Translations under genes and position numbers: made by a program
In this document: positions 1 to 11,569 of the stretch, piece after piece
How the letters are laid out: every line of letters begins with the position of its first letter
How positions within the stretch are numbered: the first letter of the stretch is position 1
Source of the DNA: Prorocentrum cordatum
Taxonomy: Eukaryota > Sar > Dinophyceae > Prorocentrales > Prorocentraceae
Reading direction: 5' to 3'
Assembly: GCA_963575745.1 (NCBI GenBank)
Contig: CAUYUJ010021171.1
Coordinates: 132,501-196,500, forward strand
DNA length: 64,000 nt
Notes under the pieces: model-generated
What the model was told of the DNA's origin: nothing
Seen by the model: the letters and a program-made list of their open reading frames with translations, nothing else
Databases searched by the model: none

Positions 1-560
1 GCGGGTGAGTGGTGTGACCGACCGAGCGAAGATCCACTTGTGGGCACCCACGCTGCTGCCGTAGATGGAACTCCGGTTGATCCGTGTGCGGGTCGGCAAA
101 CCGGGAGGAAGGCGCGGAAGAAAGCATAAGGGGGAGGCGGTAGGAAGGAGACGCGAAGAGCATCGGATAGAGAACGATGACCAACAACACAGAAGGCTAG
201 GGAACTAGCAAAGCACGTCCGACACATCCGCTGATCCTATGGCGTGTGGAAGGCGCTGTCGTCTTCTTCGTCGTTTGTCCCAACCAAATGCAGGAACAAG
301 GAAATTGAAGCACGTCGTAGTTAAGTCGAAGAGAAGCCACTTCCTTTGATAAATTCCCTGCTGGGAGGAAGGGGGGCATTCCAGGTCAGAATACCTTCCC
401 TGCAGAGTCCCTGGGGGTCCCGGGAAGAGATCGCCGGCGGGAGGTCCGTTGGAGGCCCCGCTTTCAGGGTCGACACACCAGCCGTAAGGCCTTCGCAAAA
501 CACCGTCCTATCTCGATGAGTCGTGCACGCGCTAGACTGCGGCACCATTTGCCGTAAACC
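1..560. other. No gene recognised; contains a dispersed repeat copy
   Basis: No convincing coding sequence. At 300-370, GTCGAAGAGAAGCCACTTCC and its flanks resemble the blocks at 11700-11760 and 12665-12730 (GTCGAAGGGAAGCCCCTTCC), so this is a third, diverged copy of that repeat. Confidence 0.5.
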
Positions 561-770
561 GAGCCTTCCGCAGGGCCTTCTTCTAAGTTCTTCATTGGAT
601 CTTCTTCCACCTGATCTACCAGTAGGTGTTCACCACACCCTACTGGCGAACTCTGGGTTTTGACTTGGTGATCAGCCAGATACAGGCCTTCAACGAGGTC
701 TTCCACTGGGCCTTCCAAAAGGCCGTCTATCATCTATTCGACTAGGCCTTCTACTGGGTCCTTCTTTGGG
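560..770. repeat. Degenerate GGCCTTC/ACTGGG minisatellite
   Basis: Irregular repetition of GGCCTTC, CTACTGGG and GGTCTTC. On the minus strand it opens a short acidic frame with repeated EGPVE-like words; probably not a gene. Confidence 0.4.
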
Positions 771-1049
771 ACGGGGAAGCCAGATTCGACAAGATGGCGG
801 CATGCTTCTGAATCTCGAAGGGTTGTCTTGTGGAAGCGGCCTCTCGCCCTGGAACTCACGAAGACGTACGAACGACTCCCTGCCCGGATCCCCTGCTTCC
901 ACGCAGAGGCCCCTGGAACCCTCCCACCCGCCCCCTTGGACCGGGTTCTCTACCGCGGGTCGTTTGACAACGGCGCCTGGGGGCCGAAGACCTGCCCACG
1001 GATCGCGAGGCGCCCCCCGCCGCGCCTGCTTCGCGACGCCCGACATTGG

Positions 1050-1170
1050 AAACCGAAAGGTACTGATACTGCTACTCCCCAGACCTCTTCCGAGATGCGT
1101 TCTAGCCAGACATTCGAATCGAATCCAGCCATGGCGACGAGGGCCTCCCAGGAGGCCCACAAACGCTGAA
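1050..1170 (+). repeat. Dispersed repeat A, copy 1
   Basis: About 120 bp running from AAACCGAAAGGTACTGATAC through CCAGACCTCT and GTGCGTTCT-like blocks to CCAGCCATGGCGACGAGGGC. Two further copies occur at 3040-3170 and 6010-6125. The same orientation and ends suggest a small mobile element or a repeat-unit remnant. Confidence 0.75.
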
Positions 1171-2035
1171 AAGAGGCGGGTAATCGAATCGGTACATTTC
1201 GCAGACGAAGAATGGTATCCCATAAACTTTTCCGCCGTTCGAGACGCCTGTCCCAGAGCGGCTGGAAAGCTTATACCCATACGGTAGCAAGTCATGGTAT
1301 GGTGTGGACCTTCCAACCGCCCTGGGGCAAGCGTCCAATACGGCGCAACAAATTATGTTATACCGCTATTCGTCCGCCAAGACGTCCTGCTCTGCAAGAT
1401 CATTCAACATCGAGTCGCGATACAAGATCCAACCGGACTGTGCATCGAATCAAACCGCATCTGCACGAAGTCGGAACCGAATCAGATCGGCAACGCCGGG
1501 AACACACACACAAAGGCGCCATGCAGGCACCGCGCCGCACCAGACAGCCAGAACGTCTCTATAGGAATCGAACCGCACCGAGCCAGAAACCAGATCGATA
1601 CCCAACCGCATCGCATCGCCCTGAGATCCGATGTTGCGAAGAATGGCAGCATCGTGCAAGATCACGACCAGAGCCCCTGACCCCACCTCTGTGCGCCACG
1701 TTTCGAGCCGCACCGATCAGTGAGGGCCCCGGGGCCCGAAGTTGGGCGAAGGCGCCCGGTGGGGAAAAGTTGCATCGCCCGGATCTCCGGGCGGATCGGA
1801 ATGGACCCTGGTCTCCGACGAAGTGCCTCCGGGACCTCCCGCGGGAGCCTTCGGGCGCGCCCCAGGGCGCGGCTGCACGCGCGGCCCCCGGGGCGGCGGG
1901 CACACGCTCCTCCGGAGGCGGGCCCTCGGCGTCTTCCGAGGGCACCGGCAGCGCGAACGGGGACTTCACGCCGCCGCCGGCGCCGCCGCCCAGCTTGGGC
2001 ATGGGCCTCCCGTCCCAACCAGGGCTTCAGCACCG
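1171..2035. other. GC-rich non-genic stretch with dispersed repeat C copy 1
   Basis: No gene is recognised. At 1620-1740, CTGAGATCCGATGTT, GACCCCACCTCTGTGCG and GTGAGGGCCCCGGGGCCC match, with divergence, the sequence at 17830-17955. Open frames around 1660-2100 are Arg/Pro/Gly-rich by composition only. Confidence 0.5.
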
Positions 2036-2043
2036 GCGCGCGT

Positions 2044-2066
2044 CTGCTGCTGCTGCTGCTGCTCAT
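2044..2066 (+). repeat. CTG microsatellite
   Basis: A short run of CTG units followed by CTCATCCTC. Confidence 0.7.
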
Positions 2067-2069
2067 CCT

Positions 2070-3039
2070 CTTCGGTGGTTAGATGCTTGCACACGTTCGT
2101 TATGAGGTAGGTTCGCGCGGTGCCGGCGCGCGCAAAGGTTCTTGACACCGCCTCGATCGTTCAACCTTGAATCGCTCGCGGCCCCGATCGTTCGAGGTTG
2201 AATTGCGTCGGGTCCTGTGGCGATACCGTGCCCCCGAATACTCCCGCGACGTTCTGTAATGCGGAGTTCAAACTTGAACGCCTTCGCTGGCGTCGCCGGT
2301 GCTCCATCGCCGCATGAACATGTACACGGGAGAGAGTGAGACGGAGGACGAGAGGACGAGGAGGGTCGCCGTCATCGTCGAACGATGGCATGAGCATGGT
2401 GCTGTGCTCAACTGAGGGGCGAGGAAGGGTGGCGCAGAAATACCACCTTCGCCACCCGCTCACCCTGTCCCACTAGGGAAAAAGCAGCGAGGCGAGTGGC
2501 AACAACACAGGAGGAAGTGCACACCGGGCCACACTCCAACTGTTAGGCCGATGCGCGAGGGTCGCACACCTGACAAAAAGCCTGTGAGTGCCCACGATGC
2601 GACGAGGAGGGAGGGACGAGGGTGGAGGGAAGCGAACTCGCCACGTGCACTCCGCCAGCGCTGGCCCCCTGTCGGGGGTCGGCGCGAGTCGCGGCAGCAA
2701 GCCGCGGCACGCAAGGCCGGTGGCAACCCTGCCCTCTGGGGCGTCGCCTGCGGGGACGGGGAGGGGGACCACTCGTGGCGGGAGGAGGGTCAGGAGAAGG
2801 GGGCGCGAGAGGGAGGAGGGTCAGACACCGCATACGTTGGCCAAAAAAAAACTCAGACTCGGAGGGGCGACAGGCAAGGAACACGAGAGAGGTCCCTGGC
2901 CCATCCTGGAGATTCAGAATCTAGCCTGCCCCCACGCTTACCCGCGATGACCCGTGTCGGTCACCTTTTTGTCGACTCGGTTCCTGAACCCAAACTTGGC
3001 CCACAGAAGGCCCATCGGGGTATCAGTACGGCTGTTTTG
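2070..3039. other. Non-genic stretch
   Basis: GATCGTTCAACCTTGAAT and GATCGTTCGAGGTTGAAT (2155-2205) form a near-inverted pair. The rest is GC-rich with G/A runs, and I recognise no coding sequence. Confidence 0.4.
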
Positions 3040-3170
3040 GGGGACACCAAAAGGTAACTATTGATACCGCTACTCCCCAGACCTCTCCTGGGGTGCGTTC
3101 TGACCCGGATTTCGAGGCGAGTCCAGCAGTGGCGACGAGGGAGGCCCAGGAGGCCCCAAAAGGGGATAAC
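3040..3170 (+). repeat. Dispersed repeat A, copy 2
   Basis: ACACCAAAAGGTAACTATTG then CTACTCCCCAGACCTCTCCT and GTGGCGACGAGGGAGGCC align with the copies at 1050 and 6010. Confidence 0.8.
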
Positions 3171-3364
3171 GAGGCGAGGGTAGAGGTATGGGTACCTTTT
3201 CCTCCTCTGAGTTTGGAAACTCATTCCGAGCCCCAACTGCTGGAATAGGCATCGACCAGTCAGGGGACGAAGGAAGCAGCAAAATGCTGAGGGCAGCGCC
3301 TGCATGCTCGACCCTCCCCCATCTGCCGACTCCAACATCCCTCACCACGCTTACAAAGGGAGGC

Positions 3365-3525
3365 CAGTCCACAAGAAACCTGTCACAGGAAACCCAACCC
3401 TGGAACCCCAGGACGTCCTTTGATTTTTTGGTATGTGGAATCGTCACGCTTCCCATCGCCAAACCATCGATACCCAAGAAACCCAAAGCACCCTGGAAAC
3501 AAGCAGGGTGTTTCTTGGCATGGGT
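3365..3525 (+). repeat. Dispersed repeat B, copy 1
   Basis: Contains ACCCAAGAAACCCAAAG-like blocks ending in AGCAGGGTGTTTCTTGGC. It aligns with 9890-10045 and 17475-17605, which share ATCGAAACCCAAGAAACCC and GGGCACCCTGGAGGC. Confidence 0.8.
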
Positions 3526-3589
3526 CTCCACTGTAATTACACATTCACTACGAAAACGGGTCACAATTCTGGGCTAAGGCTTCCCCAAA

Positions 3590-3790
3590 TACCAATTACA
3601 CATCGGTCGGGAAGAAGTGGGTAGCAACATGAAGCAGGAAGGCGCTGAAAGTAGATTGGGAGTCCGCCCGCACCCTGAAGAGGACGGAAAAGGCGAAGCC
3701 ACTCGATCATTGAAGTAGGAAGGCGCTGAAAGTAGATTGGAACCTGGGAATCCCAAACTACCTACTGTCAAGGACCGATGGGTACTCATG
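3590..3790 (+). repeat. Dispersed repeat D, copy 1
   Basis: GGAAGGCGCTGAAAGTAGAT occurs twice here (about 3638 and 3720), around GTCCGCCCGCACCCTGAAGA. The unit reappears at 25380-25530. Confidence 0.75.
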
Positions 3791-3859
3791 ATGAGTAGCT
3801 CTTCGACGGCCCCCGTGAGCCCAAGGAGCCCGACGCCTGGGAAACACCTCCATGGGACC

Positions 3860-3925
3860 CCTTCCTTCCGAGGCCCGTGTGCTTCACGCTGCCTTCATTC
3901 CGAGGCCCGTGTGCTTCACGCTGAA
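3860..3925 (+). repeat. Short direct duplication
   Basis: CCGAGGCCCGTGTGCTTCAC occurs twice in succession, about 29 bp apart. The surrounding 3790-4620 has no recognised gene. Confidence 0.7.
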
Positions 3926-4624
3926 CCCCGAAGATAACTGCCTCCCATATGGGGTCTGGGCAGATGGGATCTGAGGATCGCGCCACGTCGTCGATGCATA
4001 TGCGTCGGCGATGTCGGCAATGCATCAGGTCAGGGCCGACGGCGTGGAGAAGGTCGGGCTCCACCAGAGCCGCATCGCGGGTGCGTCGGCGATGCGGAGC
4101 GAGTCTGGCCCCATCTGTTCGGACCCTGCTTGGGAGGCCTGGATCCAGGAGAGGATGGCGATCAGTCGACCTGGAGTATGAGAATGAGGAAGCGATCAGA
4201 AGAGCGGCGGGAGGAGAAAGAAGGTGGGACAGACGGACGGGGGGGCAGGAAGAGCCGGTTGAAGGAGGAAGAGGACGACGACGAACACCTGAAGGAAACA
4301 CATCCGTCTCGAAGCCTGAAATGCTCTGGGACCGGCTTACAGCCGGAGCTTCAGAGCCGCGTCAGCCCCACTAGCCAACACAACTTAGAAATTACGACTC
4401 TCCCCGATCAAAGCCAGAGGAGGAAGAAGGCGGCTGAGGGTGGAGCGACCGTACCTTCCTTCAGTCCAGACTGTGTCTAGGCCCCCATTGTATTGCATGC
4501 AGTGCGGTGGCCAGGCACTCCGCGCCTGTCGTGTAATGCAGCGCGGCGCTGGGCGCGGTGAGGGTGATCACACGCAATGTGTTACAGAAGTGGAATGAAC
4601 GGGTCATGCGTCAGACGGCTTCGC

Positions 4625-4735
4625 GGTTGAGGGAGAAGGGGAAGGAGGAGGAGAAGGAGGAGGATGAGGAGGAGGGGTAGGAGGAGGAGGAGGAGGAGGA
4701 GGAGCAGGAGGAGGAGAAGGATGCGGGGGACGACA
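4625..4735 (+). repeat. GGA microsatellite
   Basis: Interrupted GGA/GAA repeats in a purine-rich + strand. Confidence 0.9.
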
Positions 4736-4904
4736 AGCCGGGAGGGAGGCCGAGAAGGAAGGGAGGCCTGGGGACGCAGCCCCTCCTCCCGGCCCGCTCA
4801 CCTCCGCTCGACCCCGTCCTCTCGTCATGGTTCCCCTCGTCCCCCATTCCCCTCCCCCCCCCCCTCCCCGTCCCTTGACCCCCTCCCGTCCCCGCCTTTC
4901 CCTC

Positions 4905-5215
4905 CTTCTCCCTCGTCGTCGTCCTTCTCCTCCTCCTCCTCCTCCTCCTCCTCCTCCTCTCCTCCTCCTCCTCCTGCACCTCCTCCTCCTCCTCCTCCTC
5001 CACCTCCTCCTTCTCCTCCTCCTCCCTCCTCGTCCTCGTCCTCCTCCTCCTCCCCCCCAGCGTAACCCCTCGTCCTCCTCCGCGCCCTCCTTCTTCTCCT
5101 CCTCTCCTCCTCCTCCTCCTCCTCCTCCTCCTCCTCCTGCCCCTTACCATTTCCTCCTCCTCTTCCTCATCCTCCTCCTTCTCCTCTCCTTCTCCCCTTT
5201 CCGCCTCCAGACACT
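4905..5215 (+). repeat. CTC microsatellite
   Basis: A pyrimidine-rich tract of about 300 bp with long CTC runs. The long frames it opens (poly-Pro, poly-Ser, poly-Leu) are composition artefacts. Confidence 0.95.
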
Positions 5216-5395
5216 CAAATGGTCCACAAGTCCAGGTCCACCGAAGACTATACCCGAACAAACCCCCACACCTCAAGGCACTCGCCATCAGGAGTCGGAG
5301 GACTGCGCTGCGTCCCTCAGGAGCCCTTCTGTCCTCTCTCTCCATCTCATCCCCTTCCTGGCGCCGGCGCTGCTTGCATCCGAGTTCTCTCCAAC

Positions 5396-5515
5396 CCTTC
5401 CTCCTCCTCCTCCTCCTCCTCCCTCTTCCTCCTCCTCCTCCTCCTCCTCTTCCTCCTCTTCCTCCTCTTCCTCCTCCCCCTCCTCTTCCTCCTCCTCCCT
5501 GCCTCCTCCGTATCC
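5396..5515 (+). repeat. CTC microsatellite
   Basis: CTC runs with TTC interruptions, separated from the previous tract by about 180 bp of ordinary sequence. Confidence 0.95.
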
Positions 5516-5559
5516 CCCACCTTCCATCCATTCAACCATCCCGCTCCCCGCTTGCGTAG

Positions 5560-5760
5560 ATGGTTTTCCCCGCTCGCGGTGTGCGTCCCGCGGCGGGGCC
5601 GAAAACAGCTGCGCGCAACAAACAATGTACTTCTCTTGTCCTGATCACCCACTTGCGCCCGACCCGACCCCTGCCGTGTCCGACGACGCCGAGACACGAG
5701 CATCGACGAAGACAGCTGCACGCAACAATTTTCGTGCCCCCCCTTTCCCTATTCCCCCCC
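5560..5760 (+). repeat. Degenerate tandem duplication
   Basis: AAAACAGCTGCGCGCAACAA (about 5600) and AAGACAGCTGCACGCAACAA (about 5708) begin related segments that both continue into pyrimidine-rich DNA. No gene is recognised between 5520 and 6000. Confidence 0.6.
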
Positions 5761-6009
5761 CCCCTTGTCCGACGCCCCCTCCTTTGACAACGCCGAGACA
5801 CTTCGAGGTCCTTAAACGGCGCGGTGAAAGATCCTGCGGTGACCTCGGAATCCCCAACAACCTCACCACACGGTCCTCCACTGCACGGTTTTGCGACCCT
5901 GCAGGCCCCAGTCGCTCGAGACGTCCTCGCAGAACGACGCGAGTCCCAAAAAACCGTGCGGCTCCCCCGAATCCCCAATGCCTCACAACACGGTGTGGCA
6001 GAGCTGGGG

Positions 6010-6125
6010 AAACCAAAAGGTACCGATACCACAACTCCCTGGACCTCTCCCGGGGTGCGTTCTGAGCAGAATTTCGAGGCGAATCCAGCCGTGGCGACGA
6101 GGGCCTCTCAGGAGGCTCAAAAAGG
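6010..6125 (+). repeat. Dispersed repeat A, copy 3
   Basis: AAACCAAAAGGTACCGATAC through CGGGGTGCGTTCTGAGCAGA to GTGGCGACGAGGGCCTCTCA; aligns with copies 1 and 2. Confidence 0.85.
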
Positions 6126-6339
6126 CGGCATGCGGGAGAGGGCAGCGCCATGAGTACAGTTGGACCTAGGCCAGAAGAGCATCCCTCAAGAACATGATAC
6201 CCTCCGTCGGCCAAAACAAGCAGAACATCCAAGGGTACCCTCCCCAGGATTGAAAAAAAAACATCCAACAACCATTATCCTGGCGAAGGTCCCAACCAAA
6301 TGCAGTTGTGGGTACCGTAATTGTGAATATCTGCTTTGT

Positions 6340-7330
6340 GAAGCTCCCTATGGGGCCACGAAGCGCTGCACTGGGCGGGGGGGAACGCTGTACTGTGTGG
6401 GTGGTGTGCCGAATTGGGTTTCCGGGACGCACGCAGACGGTCCCACTGAGGGCTTCGGTGGAGCTCCCTAAGGGGCCACGAAGCGCTCTACTGAGTGAGT
6501 GAAAAAGCCAAATTGGGTTACCGGGACCTATGGGGCCACGAATCGCTGCACTGCGCGGGTGAAAATGCAAAATTACATTTCCCGGGCGCATACGGACAGT
6601 GGCACTGGGGCCTTGGGTGGAGCCCCTTATTGGGCCACGAAGCGCTGCACTGGGTAGGTGAAAATGCCAAATTGGGCTTCCGGGACGCATGCGGACGGGG
6701 GCACTGGGGGCTTCGGTGGAGCTCCCTATGGGGCCACGAAACGTTGTACTGGGTGGGTGAAACGCAGGGAGGAGGAGGAGGAGGAGGGCCACGAAACGCT
6801 GCACTGGGTGTGTGGGACGCACGCGGATGGTAGCGCTGGGACCTTCGGTGGGGCTCCCTATGGGGCCACGAAGCGCGGCACTGGGTGTGCGGGACGCATG
6901 CGGACGGTAGCGCTGGGACCTTCGGTGGGGCTCCCCATGGGGCCACGAAGCGCTGTACTGGGTGTGCGGGACGCATGCGGACGGTAGAACTGGAACCTTC
7001 GGTGGGGCTTCCTATGGGGCCACGAAGCGCTGTACTGGGTGGGTGAAACGCAGGGAGGAGGGGGAGGAGGGCCACGAAACGCGGTGCTGGGTGTGCGGGA
7101 CGCATGCGGACGGTAGCACTGGGACCTTCGGTGGGGCTTCCTATGGGGCCACGAAACGCTGTACTGGATGGGTGAAACGCAGGGAGGCGGGGGAGGAGGG
7201 CCACGAAACGCTGTACTGGGTGTGCGGGACGCATGCGGACGGTAGCACTGGGACCTTCGGTGGGGCTCCCGATGAGGCCTCGAAACGCTGTACTGGGTGT
7301 GCGGGACGCATGCGGACGGTGGAGAGGAGG
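6340..7330 (+). repeat. 77-bp minisatellite array
   Basis: The core CTCCCTATGGGGCCACGAAG recurs, at its cleanest at 6862, 6939 and 7016, giving a 77-bp period; other copies are shortened or carry a (GGA)n insert. Each unit also holds GACGCATGCGGACGGTAG and ACCTTCGGTGGGGCTC. About 14 units. Several frames on both strands stay open and give repetitive peptides (MRTVALGPSVGLP on +), which follow from a period that conserves no single frame. It is related to the 90-bp arrays at 58.9-62.5 kb. Confidence 0.93.
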
Positions 7331-7522
7331 AGGGGGAAGGGGAGGAAGAGGAACGCGGGGACCGTCTCTTCAAAATGAGGACCCAAAACCACAGGATGGT
7401 TGGGAACTAAGAACCCTAGTGGGGGCACCCTCCCCGAAACGACCTCGATCTTAGACCTCGGGCCGATTGAACTTTTTGAGCAGGGACCGACCGCCCCGGC
7501 ACTCGTATGGGCCAACCACACA

Positions 7523-7555
7523 TGTTCTAAGAACAACAGCGCTGTTCTTAGAACA
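7523..7555. repeat. Near-perfect palindrome
   Basis: TGTTCTAAGAACAACAGC meets GCTGTTCTTAGAACA; the arms differ by a 3-nt insertion. A second inverted pair, AATGTTCTAAG (7594) and CTTAGAACATT (about 7632), uses the same sequence. Confidence 0.75.
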
Positions 7556-7918
7556 CGTTCCCGGTGTGTTAAAGCGAGACAGCATCAGCCAGAAATGTTC
7601 TAAGCAAATTTCGTGCAGACCACAAACGGTTCTTAGAACATTCGTTGGTGGCCCTGTAGGCACGCCAAGACGCTTCGCCAGTGCTTGAGCTCATTCCCAC
7701 CGCCGACGAGCCACGGGCGACGACGCAGACCAGCGCCGCGGCAGACGCCCCGCGGCGAGGCCTGGCCACGGGGGGCGCCGCCACGCTCGGCCGCGAGAAG
7801 GCGGGCATGCGCGTGTTGACCTGCGGCCGCGGGGCCGGGCGGGGAGAGGACAGGACCCCAGGCCCCCCCAGAGTGACGACCACATCGTTCTTGCTCGCTG
7901 TGCTTGCTAGTCTGGCTT

Positions 7919-7983
7919 GAAACATCTCGGCGTGAAGTTTCCCGCTGTTTTCGGATCGTGGGAACATCTCGGCGTGAAGTTGG
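7919..7983 (+). repeat. Short direct repeat
   Basis: AACATCTCGGCGTGAAGTT is present twice, 43 bp apart. No gene is recognised between 7640 and 8200. Confidence 0.7.
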
Positions 7984-8220
7984 TCGTTATTTTCGGCTTC
8001 TGGGGGCCGTCGCCAGGCCCGGGACTGCCGAAAAACGGCGCGAATCAAAAGCCAGTCCCGAGAAATGGGTCCAGACCTATGGAAGGGTCGACGTTCTGAC
8101 AAAATCATGACGTCGGGGACCATTGACGTGGGAGGGGTTCTTATGGAGGTCTCCAGGCGCTACAAGCGACCCACCACGATGCAGGAGGATGCGCTCGAGG
8201 GGATGGGAAGGATGGAGCGA

Positions 8221-8395
8221 TGAGGGGAGGGGGGGGAGGGGGGGAGGAGGAAGGGGGATGGATGGGAGCAAGAGGCATAAGAGGCTATAGTGGGATGTGG
8301 AGGGAGTGGAGAGGGGCTCAGGGGAGGCCAGGGACGAGAATGATAGAGGAGGAGGAGGAGGAGGAGGAGGAGGAAGAGGAGGAGGAGGCGATGCC
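8221..8395 (+). repeat. G/A-rich microsatellites
   Basis: GGGGAGG runs (8221-8262) and GGA runs (8345-8390). The stretch 8540-8610, rich in GGCTC/GGGCT, is a degenerate 6-bp repeat. Confidence 0.85.
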
Positions 8396-9059
8396 ACGAC
8401 TTCGCCGGCTGCTCCTGGGGGCCGGTGCTGAGCACTCTCGGGGGCTGCGCGGGCCCGCTCACGCGGTCGGAGACTCGCGGCCCTCCAGAAGAGGGCAGCG
8501 GAGGTGGGAGAGGATCAGGAATGAGGTGAGCTCGAGTGCGGGCTCGAGCTCGGCTCGGGCTGGGGCTTGGACTCAGGCTGGGTCTGGGGCTGGGGCTCGG
8601 GCCCAGGCTTGCGGGGGGGGGAGATCGATCTGTCCGTGCGCTGCCAGCCTGGGAACTGGCGCAAGGCCTCACTGCCAAGCGCCGGCCATTCCGGGATCAG
8701 TCGTTCCTGGGCCAGGGCGCCGAACAACGGCGCTCCTGGCGCTGCGGCCGGAGCCCGCAGCATGCTTGCTATACCTGGGAGGGCCAGGGCGACACGACTC
8801 CAGTCGGCGATACGACACCACTGCTCTGCGCGAGGAGGGAGGCCTTGACCTGCTCCAATCGGCGGAGGGACTCGGAGCGGAGAGGGAGGGGGCGGAGGAT
8901 GAAAGCGGGGGGAACCTCGCGCTGTGGCAAAACAAAGTCGGATGGCGTTGTCCCGTCCCGACCCTCTGGAGCCCCACTGATCGATCTGGCTTCCTGAACA
9001 AAGCTAGGCTCAAGGGCTCTGGCCGCCATTGGTGTCGCAACGCCCCTGGAGCGCTCCCT

Positions 9060-9260
9060 GCCATCGACGACGACGAGCAACGAAGATATCGATGGTGAAG
9101 ACAATCGACGACCAACCACGACGTACGACGGACAACTGGAGGCAGACGACGTCGTCTTCGAACCTCGGATGACGGTCGACAGAGGACGGACGACGACGAT
9201 GACGACGACGGACGATCATGACACTTGACGTCGGCGACGACGGACGGCGGCGACGACGAC
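9060..9260 (+). repeat. GAC/ACG-rich degenerate microsatellite
   Basis: Clusters of GACGACGACG separated by short unique words. The 8620-9060 segment before it has no recognised gene. Confidence 0.8.
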
Positions 9261-9344
9261 GGGCGGCGCTAGCGGGAGGGTCGACCGGCGATGGCTTCGG
9301 GACGGAGTCGGACGCCTACGCAGCCAGCGCTGCCTCCTCTGACT

Positions 9345-9550
9345 GTCCCTCCTCCTCCTCCTCCTCTCCTCCTCCTCCTCCTCCTCCTCCTCCTCCTCCT
9401 CCTCCTCCTCCTCCTCCTCCTCCTCCTTCCCTCCTCCTCCTCCTCCTCCTCTCCTCCTCCTCCTCCTCCTCCTCCTCCTCCTCCTTCCCTCCTCCTCCTC
9501 CTCCTCCTCCTCCTCCTCGTCCTCCTCCTCCTCCTCCTCCCTCTGCCTCC
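9345..9550 (+). repeat. CTC microsatellite
   Basis: About 200 bp of nearly pure CTC with a few CTT and CTCC interruptions. Confidence 0.97.
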
Positions 9551-9889
9551 CCCCTCCCTAATCCACGCTTGCGCCTCCTTGATTGAGGCAGCCCTGGAGA
9601 AGAGCACCTCGGCGGCCCAGACCGCGACACGCGACCCGCGACCATCTTCGCGCCCCTCTGCGGGTGGCCTGGGCACAGTGAAAGCTGATAGTCAGGATGC
9701 GCGGTGGCCTTGCAGGCCCCCGCGCTTCAGACGTCTTCCGTGCTCTCCCCCAGGAGCCTCCCAAGGGGGGAGCGGCCCCCCCAGGGCGCCACGGGCCTGA
9801 TCCGCCTTCTGCAGCTCCCGTCGGCGCGCGCCCCAGCAGGGGCCCGTGGCGATCGATGTTTTGGGGCGGAGAGGATGGACGAGTACAGT

Positions 9890-10045
9890 AAGGGCCCGAC
9901 CATAAGAAACCTTCCGCAAGAAACCCAAACATGAGACCCCAGGACAACCACTGATTTCTGGTGTGGGAGCGCCACGCTCTCCATGGCAAGGCCATCGAAA
10001 CCCAAGAAACCCAGGGCACCCTGGAGGCAAGCAGGGTGTTTCTGG
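9890..10045 (+). repeat. Dispersed repeat B, copy 2
   Basis: AGAAACCTTCCGCAAGAAAC, CATCGAAACCCAAGAAACCC and GCAAGCAGGGTGTTTCTGGG align with copy 1 at 3365 (about 80% by eye). GGCCGAACAGGCCA is then repeated twice. Confidence 0.85.
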
Positions 10046-10217
10046 GCCGAACAGGCCAGGTTGGGCCGAACAGGCCAAGGACAGGGGGCCGAGCCGCACG
10101 AGCGGGCACAAATGCGTGGGCAGCCCTGGACGGGCCATCCTTGCTGCCACCGTGGGCCGAAAGCCCCCCCCCGTCCTCCTCCTGCTCAAAAGCTTCTGTG
10201 TCCGAATCCCGTTATGT

Positions 10218-10256
10218 CTTCCTCCTCCTTCTCCTCCTCCTCCTCCTCCTCCTCCG
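10218..10256 (+). repeat. CTC microsatellite
   Basis: Short CTC run. Confidence 0.9.
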
Positions 10257-10259
10257 CCT

Positions 10260-11560
10260 CCCCGTATCTATGATCGATGCTAATGCTACGGTGCCAACGA
10301 TGCAAACGCTCGCCGATGCCAAGGGTGATTTCCTCTTTTTGCTCTCCGGTGCCAGCGCTACGGTAATTATCACGGTCCCATCCTCGATTGGAAGTACAGC
10401 CGCTGAGGGTGATACTGTTTGCAGTACATGTTTCAACATCTACTTCAAGACAATCGATTTGCTTGCCATCCACGTTCGTCGGGGTGCGGGTTGGTCAACA
10501 GACAGGGTTCTATCCTGGCGCGTTGTTGTCCAAACCAACAGGTCAACACTGCTGATGTACCTATCCGGTCGTTGCCGCGTGCACCTGGGTGTAAAGTCAA
10601 TCATGACAGCGGGCTGCCTCTAGCCAATACGACCACTTGATTTGATGGCACAACTGCATTTTGGCACTCCCGTCCCACATGTTCGAAAGAAACAATACTG
10701 CACTGCATGTAACAAAACGCCCGCTTTGGAGTCTAAGCTGTTCCGGAACCCGACATGGCCCCAACGACTGCATGTCTAGCCAGGTTTCCAATATTGGTTT
10801 GTCAGATGGCGCGAAGAAAGGTGTTTTACGTGCTGTTTGCGGGCGTCGCCGAACTTTGCGGAGAGTCCGTGGACCTGATACACAGTCATGGCGATGTGCC
10901 GTGATCAAAATTTGGCTGACAGCCTGTGCGACGGACAAAGCAATTTTGACGACGGTCGCATTCCTAGCCAGCATTCCCAGGTTTTGCCTGCTGCGGGACG
11001 TGTTGGGCAGCAAACTCAAGGAAACTTGCAATGCCTGCTTGGTGATTGTCTTGTGCATGTCAGCCTGATGCCCCAAAAGGCACGGCGACGTACACAACGC
11101 TCATTGTTAGAATGTCCGCTCGTTTAATGTTTAGTTAATTGTGTTTCCACGTCATCCCTGCGACCATGCCGCACATTGCGTGGACACTTCACCTGCGCGC
11201 CGCTGTTCGGGGCAACTTTGGGGCCACCGCCTCGCCTCAATGGCCGGCACATGATACGCATCTCCATGACACACGCCCACGAAGTCGCTTGTAAACAAAA
11301 AAACGCCATGCCCGCACGTAGCAGCGCACGCCAAACTTCCGCAACACAGCGAAACCTGCAGGAGCTCCCTGCCAGGCAAATGTGCAAGACCAATGCCACG
11401 AGCGAGAGAAAAAGTCCTGAGGCCAAAGCCGAAAGGCGCGTTCGGACCAGGGCGGGACGCGCGCGGGCCGAACTGTGCCGAGTAGGGCGCCCAGAGGCGA
11501 TCGACTGGCGCCAAGGCCGTCAATCACGGACCAACGAGGGCCCGCGGGCGCCGCCCGAAA
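10260..11560. other. Lower-GC stretch without a recognised gene
   Basis: Composition is more balanced than the neighbours. Frames of 135-220 codons exist on both strands (e.g. 10661-11068 +, 10597-11097 -), but none shows a motif I can place. CGATGCTAATGCTACGGTGC and GGTGCCAGCGCTACGGTAAT (about 10275 and 10350) are a weak direct repeat. It could hold exons of an unrecognised gene. Confidence 0.3.
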
Positions 11561-11569
11561 ATCCGCCGA

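Noticed and set aside
4827-6065. 412-codon frame (+) rich in Pro, Ser and Leu
   Set aside because: It is produced by CTC repeats; several overlapping frames on both strands are open for the same reason.
6518-7373. Repetitive peptides (MRPAHPVQRF and similar) on both strands
   Set aside because: They follow from the 77-bp minisatellite, whose period is not a multiple of three; no single frame is conserved.
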